A stretch of 64,000 nt of DNA from Salinimicrobium sediminis (GTDB taxonomy: Bacteria > Bacteroidota > Bacteroidia > Flavobacteriales > Flavobacteriaceae): positions 62,001 to 126,000 of the forward strand of contig NZ_OCMF01000004.1 in the NCBI RefSeq assembly GCF_900215295.1. The letters are read 5' to 3'. How positions within the stretch are numbered: position 1 is the first letter of the stretch; each line of letters starts with the position of its first letter. Made by a program: the position numbers and the translations under genes. The notes beneath the pieces were generated by a model. That model was not told where the DNA came from, did not search any database, and saw only the letters and a list, made by a program, of their open reading frames with translations. Of this stretch, positions 8,106-17,672 are shown one piece after another.

Positions 8106-9932
8106 TCAGGCAACATTTACCTGGGTCTCATGTTTTCTTCCCTTTACAAAGTACATCTTCATCATCCCTTTGTTCTTGACCATTATTTCTCCCCTGTAAT
8201 GACAATGGAATTTGTCCTTGATCAATTCATAGGTGTTTTCTGAAATATTGATCTCTCCAGATTGGGAACAGCTTTCCATACGCGCAGCAATATTGACCGC
8301 GTCACCCCAGATGTCATATGCCCATTTCTTCCTGCCAACCACTCCTGCCACCACAGGACCTGAATTTATCCCTATCCGAACATCGAAACGGGTTTCTTTC
8401 TCTGTTTTTAATTCTTTCGCTTCCTTTACAAAAGCAAGCATATCACAGGCAGCAGATAACATTCTTTCCGCGTGATCCTCTACAGGAAAAGGAACTCCGG
8501 CAGCACACATATAAGCATCACCAACAGTTTTAATTTTTTCAAGCCCGTGTTGTTCTACGATCTCATCAAATTTTGAGAAATAAAAATCCACGCTTTTAAC
8601 CAATTCTTCCGGAGAAAGATTTTCAGAGAAATGGGTGAAATTCTGAAAATCGGTAAAAAGAACGGTCACCGCCTCAAAACGCTTGGCCTTTACTTTCCCC
8701 TGTTCTTTTAACTCCATTGCCGTCTCCTGTGGAAGAATATTCAGCAAGAGAAGATCGGACCTGCTTTTTTCTCTTTCTATGACCTTTTTGGTCCTTCCTA
8801 TATGTTTATTGCGCCGGTATAAACCAAATGCCAGTAGCGCAATAAGGAATAAGGCCACACTTACTGCAATGACCACATTACGTTGATTTGCCTCTCGTTC
8901 ACTCAGGAGATCGACCTCTATCTGCTTTTGGGCAATCTCAAAATCTGATCGAAGATTGGCCATCTCTTCTATGGATTTAATATTTCTTATACTGTCTTTA
9001 TAGATTACATATTGTTTGAAATGGTCAAATGCCTGTGGTATATTTCCTGAACGTTCGTAAAGGGTGGACAACAAAAGATGTACATTTTCGAGATCACGTT
9101 TAAGTTCATGGGTTTCGGCTGCCTTTAAACTTCTTTCTGCGTATTCAATGGCCAAATCATAATTTTCCCTATCAAACTGGACCTCTGCCATAGACAACAA
9201 AAAGTCAGTGATCGCACTATAATCCTTTACCTCCTCCAAAATTGAGATTGCTTGGTTAAGATAACTCTCACCTCTCCTGCTATCTCCTTTTCCCGCATAT
9301 ATTCTTCCAAGATTTCCAAGGCTGTAGGCTTCGTATAGATCTCTATTGTATTTTTTAAAAATTTCCCTTGCTTCCTGTGTATAAACCAGGGAAGAATCTA
9401 ACTCCCCTTTATCAAAGAGACCATCACCAACATTATATAATGCCATCCCCAGAAATAAAGTGTCCTCTGCTTTCCTAAGATAATCGAGACCGCGATCAAA
9501 ATAAGTGGCAGAATAAATAAAATTCCCACTTTCTGAATAAGTATTCCCAATTTCAACATTTGTAGCTCCCAATAAAAGGGGATCATTCAAAGATTCTGCT
9601 ATTGCAATACTTTTGAAGAGATAATCCAGAGATTTTTCATACTCTCCTATCAATCTCCAGTTAGCTCCCTGAATTTTATAGGCTCTTTGTAAAAGTTGTT
9701 TAGAAGAATTAGAATCAAGGACCTCTAATGCCAGGTGACTATAATAGATTGCACTATCAGGGAACTTTACTTCACTGGCTATACTGAGTAACAATTCAGG
9801 ATTTTTACGCATTTCGGGTTGCGTTCTAAAAACTGTTCTCAAACTGTCTAGATAGTTCAGTTCCTGGCCCTGAACCATAGCAGAGCCTAGCAGCATAATT
9901 AAAAGAAGAAATTTACCTGCTGAAGATCTCAT
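8106..9932 (-). CDS. TPR-repeat membrane adenylate cyclase (class III)
   Basis: 608 residues: a signal peptide, tandem TPR-like helical repeats (about 30-330), one membrane helix near 350-372, a short coiled linker and a class III nucleotide cyclase domain (about 410-600). Both metal-binding aspartates are present (LFTDFQNFT and KTVGDAYM), as are the transition-state N and R in VNIAAR. The lysine in EKIKTVGD and the aspartate in YDIWGDAVN are the residues that select ATP, so cAMP rather than cGMP is predicted. The TPR part would sit outside the cytoplasm as a sensor. It follows the 136-residue unknown gene by ten bases. Confidence 0.92.
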   Translation of the reverse strand: MRSSAGKFLLLIMLLGSAMVQGQELNYLDSLRTVFRTQPEMRKNPELLLSIASEVKFPDSAIYYSHLALEVLDSNSSKQLLQRAYKIQGANWRLIGEYEKSLDYLFKSIAIAESLNDPLLLGATNVEIGNTYSESGNFIYSATYFDRGLDYLRKAEDTLFLGMALYNVGDGLFDKGELDSSLVYTQEAREIFKKYNRDLYEAYSLGNLGRIYAGKGDSRRGESYLNQAISILEEVKDYSAITDFLLSMAEVQFDRENYDLAIEYAERSLKAAETHELKRDLENVHLLLSTLYERSGNIPQAFDHFKQYVIYKDSIRNIKSIEEMANLRSDFEIAQKQIEVDLLSEREANQRNVVIAVSVALFLIALLAFGLYRRNKHIGRTKKVIEREKSRSDLLLLNILPQETAMELKEQGKVKAKRFEAVTVLFTDFQNFTHFSENLSPEELVKSVDFYFSKFDEIVEQHGLEKIKTVGDAYMCAAGVPFPVEDHAERMLSAACDMLAFVKEAKELKTEKETRFDVRIGINSGPVVAGVVGRKKWAYDIWGDAVNIAARMESCSQSGEINISENTYELIKDKFHCHYRGEIMVKNKGMMKMYFVKGRKHETQVNVA

Positions 9933-9942
9933 CCTATTTAAG

Positions 9943-10353
9943 TTAAGTTTTCATCATAAGTTTGGGATCCACAGTAAACTGTCCATTTCGACCTTTTATC
10001 TCAAAAATTATATTGTAACTGCTTTCCATTCCATCTTCAAAGCCGGTCTTTACCTCGGCCATGTATGCTCCTCTGTCAGATGGATCATTTCTTTTGTCTT
10101 TCAGAAAATTATGTTCGCTGCCAGATTTGTTTTCTATGCCGATGATCCCTATTGTATCCTGGGGTCGATCTTTTGGCTGCCCAAACCAGAATACATTTTT
10201 CTGTGGATTGACCACCGAAAGAAAATTTTCAGGATCTTTTCGTGGATTTCTATTGTCGCGGTCATCTTTGAGTTCCACACACTCATCTTCATTTCCGGGT
10301 TTGATTTTTTCTGTATCTACAATCATGTAGATCCTGGTGTCTTTTGCTTCCAT
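9943..10353 (-). CDS. hypothetical protein, cyclase-linked
   Basis: 136 residues, no signal peptide or membrane helix, rich in charged residues. Notable stretches are NPQKNVFWFGQPKDRPQDT, then beta-like strands IGIIGIEN and SYNIIFEIKG, and the ending FTVDPKLMM. It resembles a small beta-sandwich but I do not recognise the family. It is the first gene of a two-gene unit with the adenylate cyclase (ten-base gap), so a role in that signalling system is possible. It is not the product of a known cyclic-nucleotide-binding family. Confidence 0.75.
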   Translation of the reverse strand: MEAKDTRIYMIVDTEKIKPGNEDECVELKDDRDNRNPRKDPENFLSVVNPQKNVFWFGQPKDRPQDTIGIIGIENKSGSEHNFLKDKRNDPSDRGAYMAEVKTGFEDGMESSYNIIFEIKGRNGQFTVDPKLMMKT

Positions 10354-10715
10354 AGCTAAAAAAAGGTTAATTAACTGTATATTAAGGTACTAAAGAAAAC
10401 TCTTTCAGCCAATTTATATCGTTGAATTACATAGAAAGCTATTCTATAGTCGCATCTACAAAAGATTTCGAAAGCAAAAGATTACAGGATTAATAAATAT
10501 TTGTTAATCAGAAAATTACAAAAGAGCATAAGTCTTAAATTAACGGCATAATGCCCTCCTCAAGCTATTTAGCTGGAAAAATATAAGCGAAAGTAAACCT
10601 GTAGTATCTAATAATCTGCAGGACAGCATAATATTATCTTCGGAAAAATTCAAGATGAGTAACCGGCTTCTTCTGGACTGAAGAAGGCTGAGCTTTCCGA
10701 AAAACAGCTTGTAAA
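10354..10715. other. divergent promoter region of two signalling operons
   Basis: 362 bases between the minus-strand cyclase unit and the plus-strand kinase array. AT-rich. An element one base off the -7 consensus (TATCTTCG) lies near 10638-10645, and a short inverted repeat (CTTCTTC/GAAGAAG) sits just before the kinase gene. No coding potential seen. Confidence 0.5.
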
Positions 10716-12908
10716 ATGGCATTTTTGAAAATTCTTATTTTTTTGTTGCTCCTGCAAACAGGTAGCTACACCGTTATGGCCCAAAACTCTCCTGGTCAGT
10801 CGGAGTTTACTGGTGATGTCTTGTTGTTTCATGATTCTATAACCACCGGTGAGCTAAAAGAAATTCACCTGTCCTCCCTCAAAGGATGGAAATTTTCTCC
10901 AAAAAACGATCCTTCATTTTCTTCAAAGGACCTTGATGACAGTAAATGGATCACTATTTCCAAACCTCTCAGCGAAGAAGGAGCTGTACCCGACTCTTTG
11001 TGGAATGGCTTTGGTTGGTTTAGAATGAAAGTAAAAATTGACTCTTCCTTTAGCTCCTCTGTAACTTTTCAAAGCTATCCCGGGTCGGGAGCCGTCGAGC
11101 TGTACATCAACGATTCTTTGGTCCTAAAGAGAGGTAATCCCAGTCCCAATGCTGCAGCACAAAAACTTCAACCCGCAAATTTCTCTGTAGGGGAATGGTA
11201 TCGCTTTAAGCCCGGAGAAACCTATCAACTGGCAATGAAATATTCATTTCACAACATAAGGGACTTAAGCTTCTTTATGCTTATGAATCCGGTGACAGAT
11301 GTTGGAATTCACATGTTCCCTCCAAAAAGCTTAGATAAGATTATAGAGGAGGAACATACTATGCAAATTGTTTTTAATTCCGCCGGAATTATTCTATTCA
11401 TGGTAATGGTACTCCACCTGTTCTTCTTTCTAAAAATAAAAAATGATCGCAATAACTTCTGGATCTTTTTAATAACCTTTCTGGTATTCATTTTTGCTCT
11501 TCTAATCAATATAAACAACCGGATAAATTCCAATAACTATAATCTTGAACTGGGGTTACTTTTTATCACGCAGGTTACCCTTACCATTGTTATGGGCATT
11601 CTCCCACTTGTATTGCATAAAGTGCTGGAAGTTAAAGCAGGTATTTTCTGGAAGATCTATACTATAGTTCCTTTTACGGTATTTATGGGAGTTTCATTGA
11701 TCTACAGCCAGAATATCTTAAGCTCCATAGTAAAGAGCGAGTCGCCTCCGGTATTATTGATCCTTTTCACCCTGCTGGGAGGAATTGTTGCTCTCGTAAA
11801 AGCCCATAAAAGTAAGCGACGGGACATGTCTATAGTAGCAGCGTCCTTTTTAGGTTTTCCAATTTTACTGCTAGTGGCTATTATATCCTTTGAAGCGCTT
11901 GACATAGGGGGACTTCTCCTTGGGGCATTGATCATTCTTTCCATACTTACTGTTATTCCTATTGGCCTTTCCCTATTCCAGGCAAAAAGATTTCTAAGGC
12001 TTCACAACCAAATGGACCTCCTTGTAGAAAACCGCACAGGTGAATTGGAACAGGCAATGCAAAATCTTCAGAGATCTAATGAGGATCTTAAGGCAGCGCA
12101 GGATCAACTGGTACAACAGGAAAAATTAGCTTCTTTGGGACAACTTACTGCCGGAATAGCCCACGAAATTAAGAATCCACTAAACTTTGTCACTAACTTT
12201 TCTGATCTGTGTATAGAATTAATTGCTGAAGCCAAAGCCGAAGTACAGGCTTTAATGACTACAGAAAATAAAACTCCGGATCCTGAAAATGCCAAAGACA
12301 ACGGCATATTGAGGACCTTAAAAGAACTTTTAATTACGGTTGAAGGCAATCTTGAGAAGATCTATGAACACGGAAACCGGGCAGATGGGATCGTCAAGTC
12401 CATGCTGCTTCACAGCCGTGGAGGCTCAGGGAAATTTCAGCCTGTTATGTTCAACGCCCTGGTAGAGGAGTATGTGAGGCTTGCCTATCATGGCATGCGG
12501 GCTTCTCCAAATCCTATAGACATTCAAATTGTCTTTGACCTTGATTCTTCCATTGATGAAGTAAGTCTCATCACGGAAGATTTCAGCAGGGTCATTCTTA
12601 ATTTATGCAATAATGCTTTTGATGCAATTAGAGAAAAATTAAAAACTGAATCTTTTTCTCCCCGTCTTGAAGTAAAGACATTTAAAACCGAAGATTCAAT
12701 AATCCTTGAGATCATTGATAATGGCACAGGGATCCCCGATGACATTAAAGAAAAAATACTCCAACCTTTCTTCACCACTAAAAGAGGAACCGACGGTACC
12801 GGTCTTGGTTTAAGTATAACCAATGATATCGTAAAGGCTCATGGAGGCAGCATAGGGATTGAATCAGTACCCGGTGAGGGAGCAAAATTTATAGTTAAAA
12901 TCCAATAG
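10716..12908 (+). CDS. membrane sensor histidine kinase with jelly-roll sensor and 7 TM
   Basis: 730 residues. After a signal peptide comes an extracytoplasmic domain (about 30-205) with DDSKWITISKPL, WNGFGWFRMKVK and a GSGAVELYIN strand, resembling the galactose-binding jelly roll of GH2 enzymes. About seven membrane helices follow (220-430), then a coiled coil, a HisKA domain with the phospho-acceptor H483 in AGIAHEIKNP, and an HATPase domain with LNLCNNAFDAI, DNGTGIPDD and GTGLGLSI. The layout resembles 7TMR-DISM kinases. It is closely related to the next gene, 18 bases downstream, and heads the likely operon with the receiver genes. Confidence 0.9.
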   Translation: MAFLKILIFLLLLQTGSYTVMAQNSPGQSEFTGDVLLFHDSITTGELKEIHLSSLKGWKFSPKNDPSFSSKDLDDSKWITISKPLSEEGAVPDSLWNGFGWFRMKVKIDSSFSSSVTFQSYPGSGAVELYINDSLVLKRGNPSPNAAAQKLQPANFSVGEWYRFKPGETYQLAMKYSFHNIRDLSFFMLMNPVTDVGIHMFPPKSLDKIIEEEHTMQIVFNSAGIILFMVMVLHLFFFLKIKNDRNNFWIFLITFLVFIFALLININNRINSNNYNLELGLLFITQVTLTIVMGILPLVLHKVLEVKAGIFWKIYTIVPFTVFMGVSLIYSQNILSSIVKSESPPVLLILFTLLGGIVALVKAHKSKRRDMSIVAASFLGFPILLLVAIISFEALDIGGLLLGALIILSILTVIPIGLSLFQAKRFLRLHNQMDLLVENRTGELEQAMQNLQRSNEDLKAAQDQLVQQEKLASLGQLTAGIAHEIKNPLNFVTNFSDLCIELIAEAKAEVQALMTTENKTPDPENAKDNGILRTLKELLITVEGNLEKIYEHGNRADGIVKSMLLHSRGGSGKFQPVMFNALVEEYVRLAYHGMRASPNPIDIQIVFDLDSSIDEVSLITEDFSRVILNLCNNAFDAIREKLKTESFSPRLEVKTFKTEDSIILEIIDNGTGIPDDIKEKILQPFFTTKRGTDGTGLGLSITNDIVKAHGGSIGIESVPGEGAKFIVKIQ

Positions 12909-12926
12909 AAAAAGTTTTCAGGAAAG

Positions 12927-15098
12927 ATGTATTTAAAGTGGTTTTACATATTCGGAATTTTACTCCTGGCATTCAATGCCCAATCTCAAAGTACTACACC
13001 TGAGAATGAGGTTTATAGCATTCAGGATTCCCTTCTGCAGGGGTCTTTCATGGAAGTTTATTTACCAGATCTTATTGGATGGAAATTTTCACCATATGAC
13101 CATCCGGAGTATTCTTCTCCAGATTACGATGATAGCAGCTGGTATACTACAACAACCCCCCTGAGAGAAGAATCAGCCATTCCGGATTCCTTGTGGAATG
13201 GCTTTGGGTGGTTCAGGCTTAAGGTAAAAATGGACTCAGATGAATTGATAAACAGCATCATTCAGAATTTCGGAGGGACAGGCGCAATTGAATTCTATAT
13301 CAATGATTCTTTGGTATTTAAAAAAGGAAATCCTTCAGTAAATCCGGAGTTTCAGGAACTCAAAGGATTTAATAATCAACTGGGAGATCTTTACACGTTT
13401 GAAAAAGGAGAAAATTATCAGTTCGCTGTAAAATACTCCTATCATGATTATAATTTCTGGAATTCTTTCAGCTTTAATAGGGTAAGGCACGACTTCGGTC
13501 TTTCCCTCATAAGCGTAAAAGAAATTAATGAATTTGCCACATTTATTAAATCCCATTCAGGTGTTAACGCAGCAGCCCTGGTGGTACTTTTGATGGTCAT
13601 GCTACTGCACTTTTTTCTGTATCGAAAATCCAAGATTAAGGATGGAAATTTCTGGATCTTTTTGATTACCGCTTCAATATTTATTTATTCTCTGGCCATG
13701 AATGTGGATAATTTCTGGTCTACTTCCAGCTTTTTCTGGCGGGCTTTTCTTCTTGGTTTAACTTCATTATTCTCTGCAGTGTCAATAGGTTTGATCCCTA
13801 TTGTAAGCCATAAAGTATTAGAAGTAAAAGCTGGTTTTTTCTGGAAATATTTTCTCCACTTTATTTTACTCTCTTATTTACTTGATATGGTCTACAGGTC
13901 CACAAAATATTTTGAAGAGCAAATCAATTTATTATTAAGCCTGGCATTGGTACTTGCTGCAATAGTGGGTGGAATAACAGCATCTATTAAGGCAAAGAAG
14001 AAAAAGAAAAAAGATATCTGGTTAGTTGCAGGATCTCTTATAACCTTTCCCTTCCTGATGCTCCTTGGAATAGTGTTTATATTTTTCAATATTCAACATC
14101 TCCTTCTTTTATCCCTATTATATTTCTTTTTGTTTACGATCATCCCGATAGGTATGTCTCTTTACCAGGGAAAGAAATTTCTACGCATGCACAGCCAACT
14201 TGATGCCATGGTAGAAGAAAGAACCTCCGAACTGGAGCAGGCGATGAAGAATCTGCGGCAGTCTCATGAAGATTTAAAAGCTGCTCAAACTCAGCTGGTG
14301 CAGCAGGAAAAGCTAGCCTCTCTTGGCCAGTTAACTGCCGGAATTGCACATGAGATCAAGAATCCGCTAAACTTTGTCACCAATTTTTCTGACGTATGCC
14401 TGGAACTGGTGGAAGAAGCAAAAACAGAACTAAGGGTCGCCACAAAAGCCCAGGTCCCTACCGGAGAAAGAAATGGGATCGATACTTTACTTGATAATCT
14501 GCAGGAAATTCTGCAAACCATTGAAACCAATCTTCAGAAGATCTATGAGCATGGCAATCGTGCTGACGGAATTGTAAAATCCATGTTGCTCCACAGTCGC
14601 GGGGGATCGGGAAAAATGGAACTTACAGATCTTAATTCAGTCGTGAAAGAATATGTGAATCTTGCTTATCATGGAATGCGGGCTTCCAAAAACCCCATTG
14701 ATGTAGTACTGGAATTTGACCTGGATATTGATATAAAAGAAATACCGCTTGTAGCCGAAGACTTTAGCCGTGTAATACTCAATCTGTGTAATAATGCCTT
14801 TGATGCTATGAGAGAAAAAACGGGAGAGCCTTCTTATAAACCGGTGTTAAGGGTGAGAACTGGAAAACAAAACAGTACGGTACTGCTAAGCATTGGGGAT
14901 AATGGCCGTGGCATAGATCCTAAAATTGCAGACCATATTCTACAACCTTTTTTTACAACTAAAAAAGGTACTGATGGTACAGGGTTGGGTTTGTCATTAT
15001 CAAATGAGATTGTGCAGGCACATGGCGGAGAAATAAAGGTTGAATCCACACCCGGCAAAGGAGCTAAATTTATTGTTGTTCTACCTACAAGCCTGTAA
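12927..15098 (+). CDS. membrane sensor histidine kinase, paralogue of preceding gene
   Basis: 723 residues with the same order as its upstream neighbour: signal peptide, jelly-roll-like sensor (WNGFGWFRLKVK, GTGAIEFYIN), about seven membrane helices, coiled coil, HisKA with H475, and HATPase ending DGTGLGLSLSNEI. The kinase halves are nearly superimposable with the upstream gene while the sensor and membrane parts have diverged, which fits a tandem duplication with drift in ligand sensing. Both probably feed the same receivers encoded downstream. A 90-base spacer separates it from the third kinase. Confidence 0.9.
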   Translation: MYLKWFYIFGILLLAFNAQSQSTTPENEVYSIQDSLLQGSFMEVYLPDLIGWKFSPYDHPEYSSPDYDDSSWYTTTTPLREESAIPDSLWNGFGWFRLKVKMDSDELINSIIQNFGGTGAIEFYINDSLVFKKGNPSVNPEFQELKGFNNQLGDLYTFEKGENYQFAVKYSYHDYNFWNSFSFNRVRHDFGLSLISVKEINEFATFIKSHSGVNAAALVVLLMVMLLHFFLYRKSKIKDGNFWIFLITASIFIYSLAMNVDNFWSTSSFFWRAFLLGLTSLFSAVSIGLIPIVSHKVLEVKAGFFWKYFLHFILLSYLLDMVYRSTKYFEEQINLLLSLALVLAAIVGGITASIKAKKKKKKDIWLVAGSLITFPFLMLLGIVFIFFNIQHLLLLSLLYFFLFTIIPIGMSLYQGKKFLRMHSQLDAMVEERTSELEQAMKNLRQSHEDLKAAQTQLVQQEKLASLGQLTAGIAHEIKNPLNFVTNFSDVCLELVEEAKTELRVATKAQVPTGERNGIDTLLDNLQEILQTIETNLQKIYEHGNRADGIVKSMLLHSRGGSGKMELTDLNSVVKEYVNLAYHGMRASKNPIDVVLEFDLDIDIKEIPLVAEDFSRVILNLCNNAFDAMREKTGEPSYKPVLRVRTGKQNSTVLLSIGDNGRGIDPKIADHILQPFFTTKKGTDGTGLGLSLSNEIVQAHGGEIKVESTPGKGAKFIVVLPTSL

Positions 15099-15188
15099 CA
15101 ATATAAAAGAAGGAAAAAAACTGCTTGCAATGTAAATTCAACAACGTAGGATTTTTTTTCTTAACTTGATCAAACCATCTATAAATAA

Positions 15189-16220
15189 GTGGAAAACAAA
15201 GCATTAAAAACTCAAGATTCTTTATTCCTTAAGCTTACTGAAGCCTTAAAGAAGGAGCTCTCTTTGGAGAAAGGAAAGGAAAAAATTATTGGGATAAAGT
15301 TTCAGAAGTCGGGAGAAGATTGGAACCTGGAGGAGTTAAAAGTGCAGGATCCGGAAGAAGACATCACCAGGGAACTTTCTGAAACGAAAAGACAGCTGAA
15401 AGCGGTGAAGAAACGTCTGAAGGCTGCGGAGCAACAATTGGTAAAACAGGAAAAATTGGCGAGTCTTGGTTTGCTAACCGCAGGCATTGCACATGAAATT
15501 AAAAACCCCCTCAATTTCATCACTAATTTTTCCGATCTAAGCGTGGAATATTTAGTTGAAATAGAAGAACTCCTGCAGGATCATAAGCACCTGAAAGAAA
15601 TAAAAGATGCCTTTGCATTAATCCGGGATATAAAAACCAATCTTGGTAAAATCCATGACCATGGGCATCGTGCCGAAGGAATAGTTAGATCTATGCTATT
15701 GCACAGCAGAGGAGGAAACGGACATTATGATCCTGTCGACCTGAATGCCCTTCTTAAAGAATATGTAAACCTGGCTTTTCACGGCATGAGGGCCAATAAA
15801 AACCCTATAAATGTTGAGATCAACCTGGACCTTGATCCCAATTTGGGGAAGGTCACAGTCAATGCAGAAAGTTTTAGCAGAGTGATCCTCAACCTTTGCA
15901 AAAATGCCTTTGATGCGATGCGTGAAAAAGCAGGATCTCCCAGTGCACCTGATGATTACAGGCCTAAACTGAAGGTATCTTCCTTTACCGAAAATAAAAA
16001 GGCAGTTATAACTGTAGAAGATAATGGTCCCGGTGTACCCGATGAACTCAAAAATAAGATACTTACCCCCTTCTTTACCACCAAAAAAGGAGCAGAAGGC
16101 ACGGGTCTGGGCTTAAGCATTTCGAAGGAAATACTTCAGGAACATAAGGCACTTCTCTCTATAGATTCAAAAGAGGGTGAGTTTACCCGCTTTAGAATAG
16201 AACTTAGTCAAAAGCTTTAA
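15189..16220 (+). CDS. soluble histidine kinase
   Basis: 343 residues, no membrane helix. The N-terminal 75 residues are a charged region leading into a coiled coil (ELSETKRQLKAVKKRLKAAE), followed directly by HisKA with H102 in AGIAHEIKNP and an HATPase domain ending GTGLGLSISKEIL. It is a third member of the same kinase family as the two upstream genes but without a sensor, so it may work as a heterodimer partner or respond to cytoplasmic signals. GTG at 15189 is the only reasonable start. The response regulator begins 11 bases after its stop. Confidence 0.88.
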   Translation: MENKALKTQDSLFLKLTEALKKELSLEKGKEKIIGIKFQKSGEDWNLEELKVQDPEEDITRELSETKRQLKAVKKRLKAAEQQLVKQEKLASLGLLTAGIAHEIKNPLNFITNFSDLSVEYLVEIEELLQDHKHLKEIKDAFALIRDIKTNLGKIHDHGHRAEGIVRSMLLHSRGGNGHYDPVDLNALLKEYVNLAFHGMRANKNPINVEINLDLDPNLGKVTVNAESFSRVILNLCKNAFDAMREKAGSPSAPDDYRPKLKVSSFTENKKAVITVEDNGPGVPDELKNKILTPFFTTKKGAEGTGLGLSISKEILQEHKALLSIDSKEGEFTRFRIELSQKL

Positions 16221-16231
16221 AAGGAAACGCT

Positions 16232-16609
16232 ATGAAAATATTGATTGTTGATGATGAAAAAGATGTGGAAATGCTGTTCCGCCAAAAGTTCAGGAAAGAA
16301 ATTAAACAGGAAGATCTTGAATTGGTTTTCGCCTTTTCGGGAAAGGAGGCAATTGAGATACTGGAAGAGTCCGACCCACCTTCCGTCGTTTATGTCTTTT
16401 CGGACATTAACATGCCGGGGATGACCGGAATAGAACTTTTACAGATTATAAAAAAGAAATTTCCGCAGATAAAGGTAAGTATGATTTCGGCTTATGGGGA
16501 TTCTGAAAATTATAACAGGGCCATTAATTCGGGAGCTAAAGAATTTTTCACCAAACCTATAGATTTCACCTCTCTAAAAAGAGAAATAAGAGGCGTATTA
16601 AATACATAA
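16232..16609 (+). CDS. single-domain response regulator
   Basis: 125-residue receiver domain. LIVDDEKD supplies the acidic pair, D58 in FSDINMPGMTG is the phospho-acceptor and FFTKPIDF carries the conserved lysine. It is very similar to the receiver part of the next protein, differing mainly in lacking an output domain. Placement between the third kinase and the receiver-cyclase (gaps of 11 and 6 bases) suggests it competes for, or passes on, phosphate within one relay. Confidence 0.92.
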   Translation: MKILIVDDEKDVEMLFRQKFRKEIKQEDLELVFAFSGKEAIEILEESDPPSVVYVFSDINMPGMTGIELLQIIKKKFPQIKVSMISAYGDSENYNRAINSGAKEFFTKPIDFTSLKREIRGVLNT

Positions 16610-16615
16610 AAAGCC

Positions 16616-17653
16616 ATGGCCAAGATTTTGGTAGTAGATGATGAAGCAGACCTGGAGGTGTTGATAAAACAGAAATTCAGGCAGAAGATAAGGCAAAATG
16701 AATATGAATTTCTTTTTGCGCTTAACGGCCGTCATGCCCTGGAACAGCTGGAGAAAAATCCAGACATAGATCTTGTTTTAAGTGATATCAACATGCCCGA
16801 GATGGATGGACTCACCCTTCTTACCAGGATTAGTGAAAAAAATTCTCTGTTAAAAGCGGTTATTGTTTCGGCTTACGGGGATATGGAAAACATTAGAATA
16901 GCCATGAACAGGGGTGCCTTTGATTTTGTAACAAAACCAGTAGATTTTAAAGATCTGGAGATCACCATTGACAAAACAATAAACCACGTAAATCAACTTA
17001 AGGAAACGCTCAAAGCTGTAAAGGAAAATGATATTTTAAGGATGTATGTAGACGAGACTGTTCTAAATTTTATGGGAAAGAACGGGGTTGAAAATGCCCT
17101 TTTTGAAAATGAAACGGTTGAAGGTTCCGTAGCCTTTATCGACATCGTAGAATTCACCAAAATCAGTGAAACGGAATCTCCTGATGTGGTGGTTAAACTC
17201 CTTAACAAGTATTTTGACATCATGGTTAGGGAGATCATCAACCAAAGAGGGATTGTAGATAAATTTATGGGAGATTGTATCATGGCAGTTTTTAAAGGAG
17301 AATATCATCTGGACAGGGCAATTGATGCGTGCCTGGCAATAAGAGAAAGCCTGCAAAAGGTTGAAAAGGAAGAAGAGGAGGATTATAAGCTGAAGATTTC
17401 CATTGGAGTTAATTCCGGAGAAATGGTTTCAGGAAATATTGGTTCCAGCACCCTAAAAAGGTTAGACTATACAGTAATTGGTGATGTGGTCAATGTTGCG
17501 GCCCGCTTACAAGCTTCTGCTTCTGTAAACCAAATTCTGATCTCTGCCGGGAATTACGAAAAAATTAAAGAATCTTTTCAATGCAGGGAGGTTGGATTGA
17601 TCAACTTGAAAAATAAAAAAGCGCCCCTTAAGGTTTATGAAGTGATTTGCTAA
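16616..17653 (+). CDS. receiver-adenylate cyclase fusion
   Basis: 345 residues: a receiver domain (1-122) with acceptor D57 in [11 protein letters not shown] and lysine in FVTKPVDF, a coiled linker, and a class III cyclase domain (about 165-345). Metal aspartates are in FIDIVEFT and FMGDCIM; VNVAARL has the catalytic N and R. The specificity residues are lysine (VDKFMGD) and threonine (DYTVIGD), the pair typical of bacterial adenylate cyclases. So phosphorylation by the neighbouring kinases probably tunes cAMP production. Six bases separate it from the preceding receiver gene. Confidence 0.92.
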   Translation: MAKILVVDDEADLEVLIKQKFRQKIRQNEYEFLFALNGRHALEQLEKNPDIDLVLSDINMPEMDGLTLLTRISEKNSLLKAVIVSAYGDMENIRIAMNRGAFDFVTKPVDFKDLEITIDKTINHVNQLKETLKAVKENDILRMYVDETVLNFMGKNGVENALFENETVEGSVAFIDIVEFTKISETESPDVVVKLLNKYFDIMVREIINQRGIVDKFMGDCIMAVFKGEYHLDRAIDACLAIRESLQKVEKEEEEDYKLKISIGVNSGEMVSGNIGSSTLKRLDYTVIGDVVNVAARLQASASVNQILISAGNYEKIKESFQCREVGLINLKNKKAPLKVYEVIC

Positions 17654-17672
17654 AAAATCTGAAAAACTAAAA

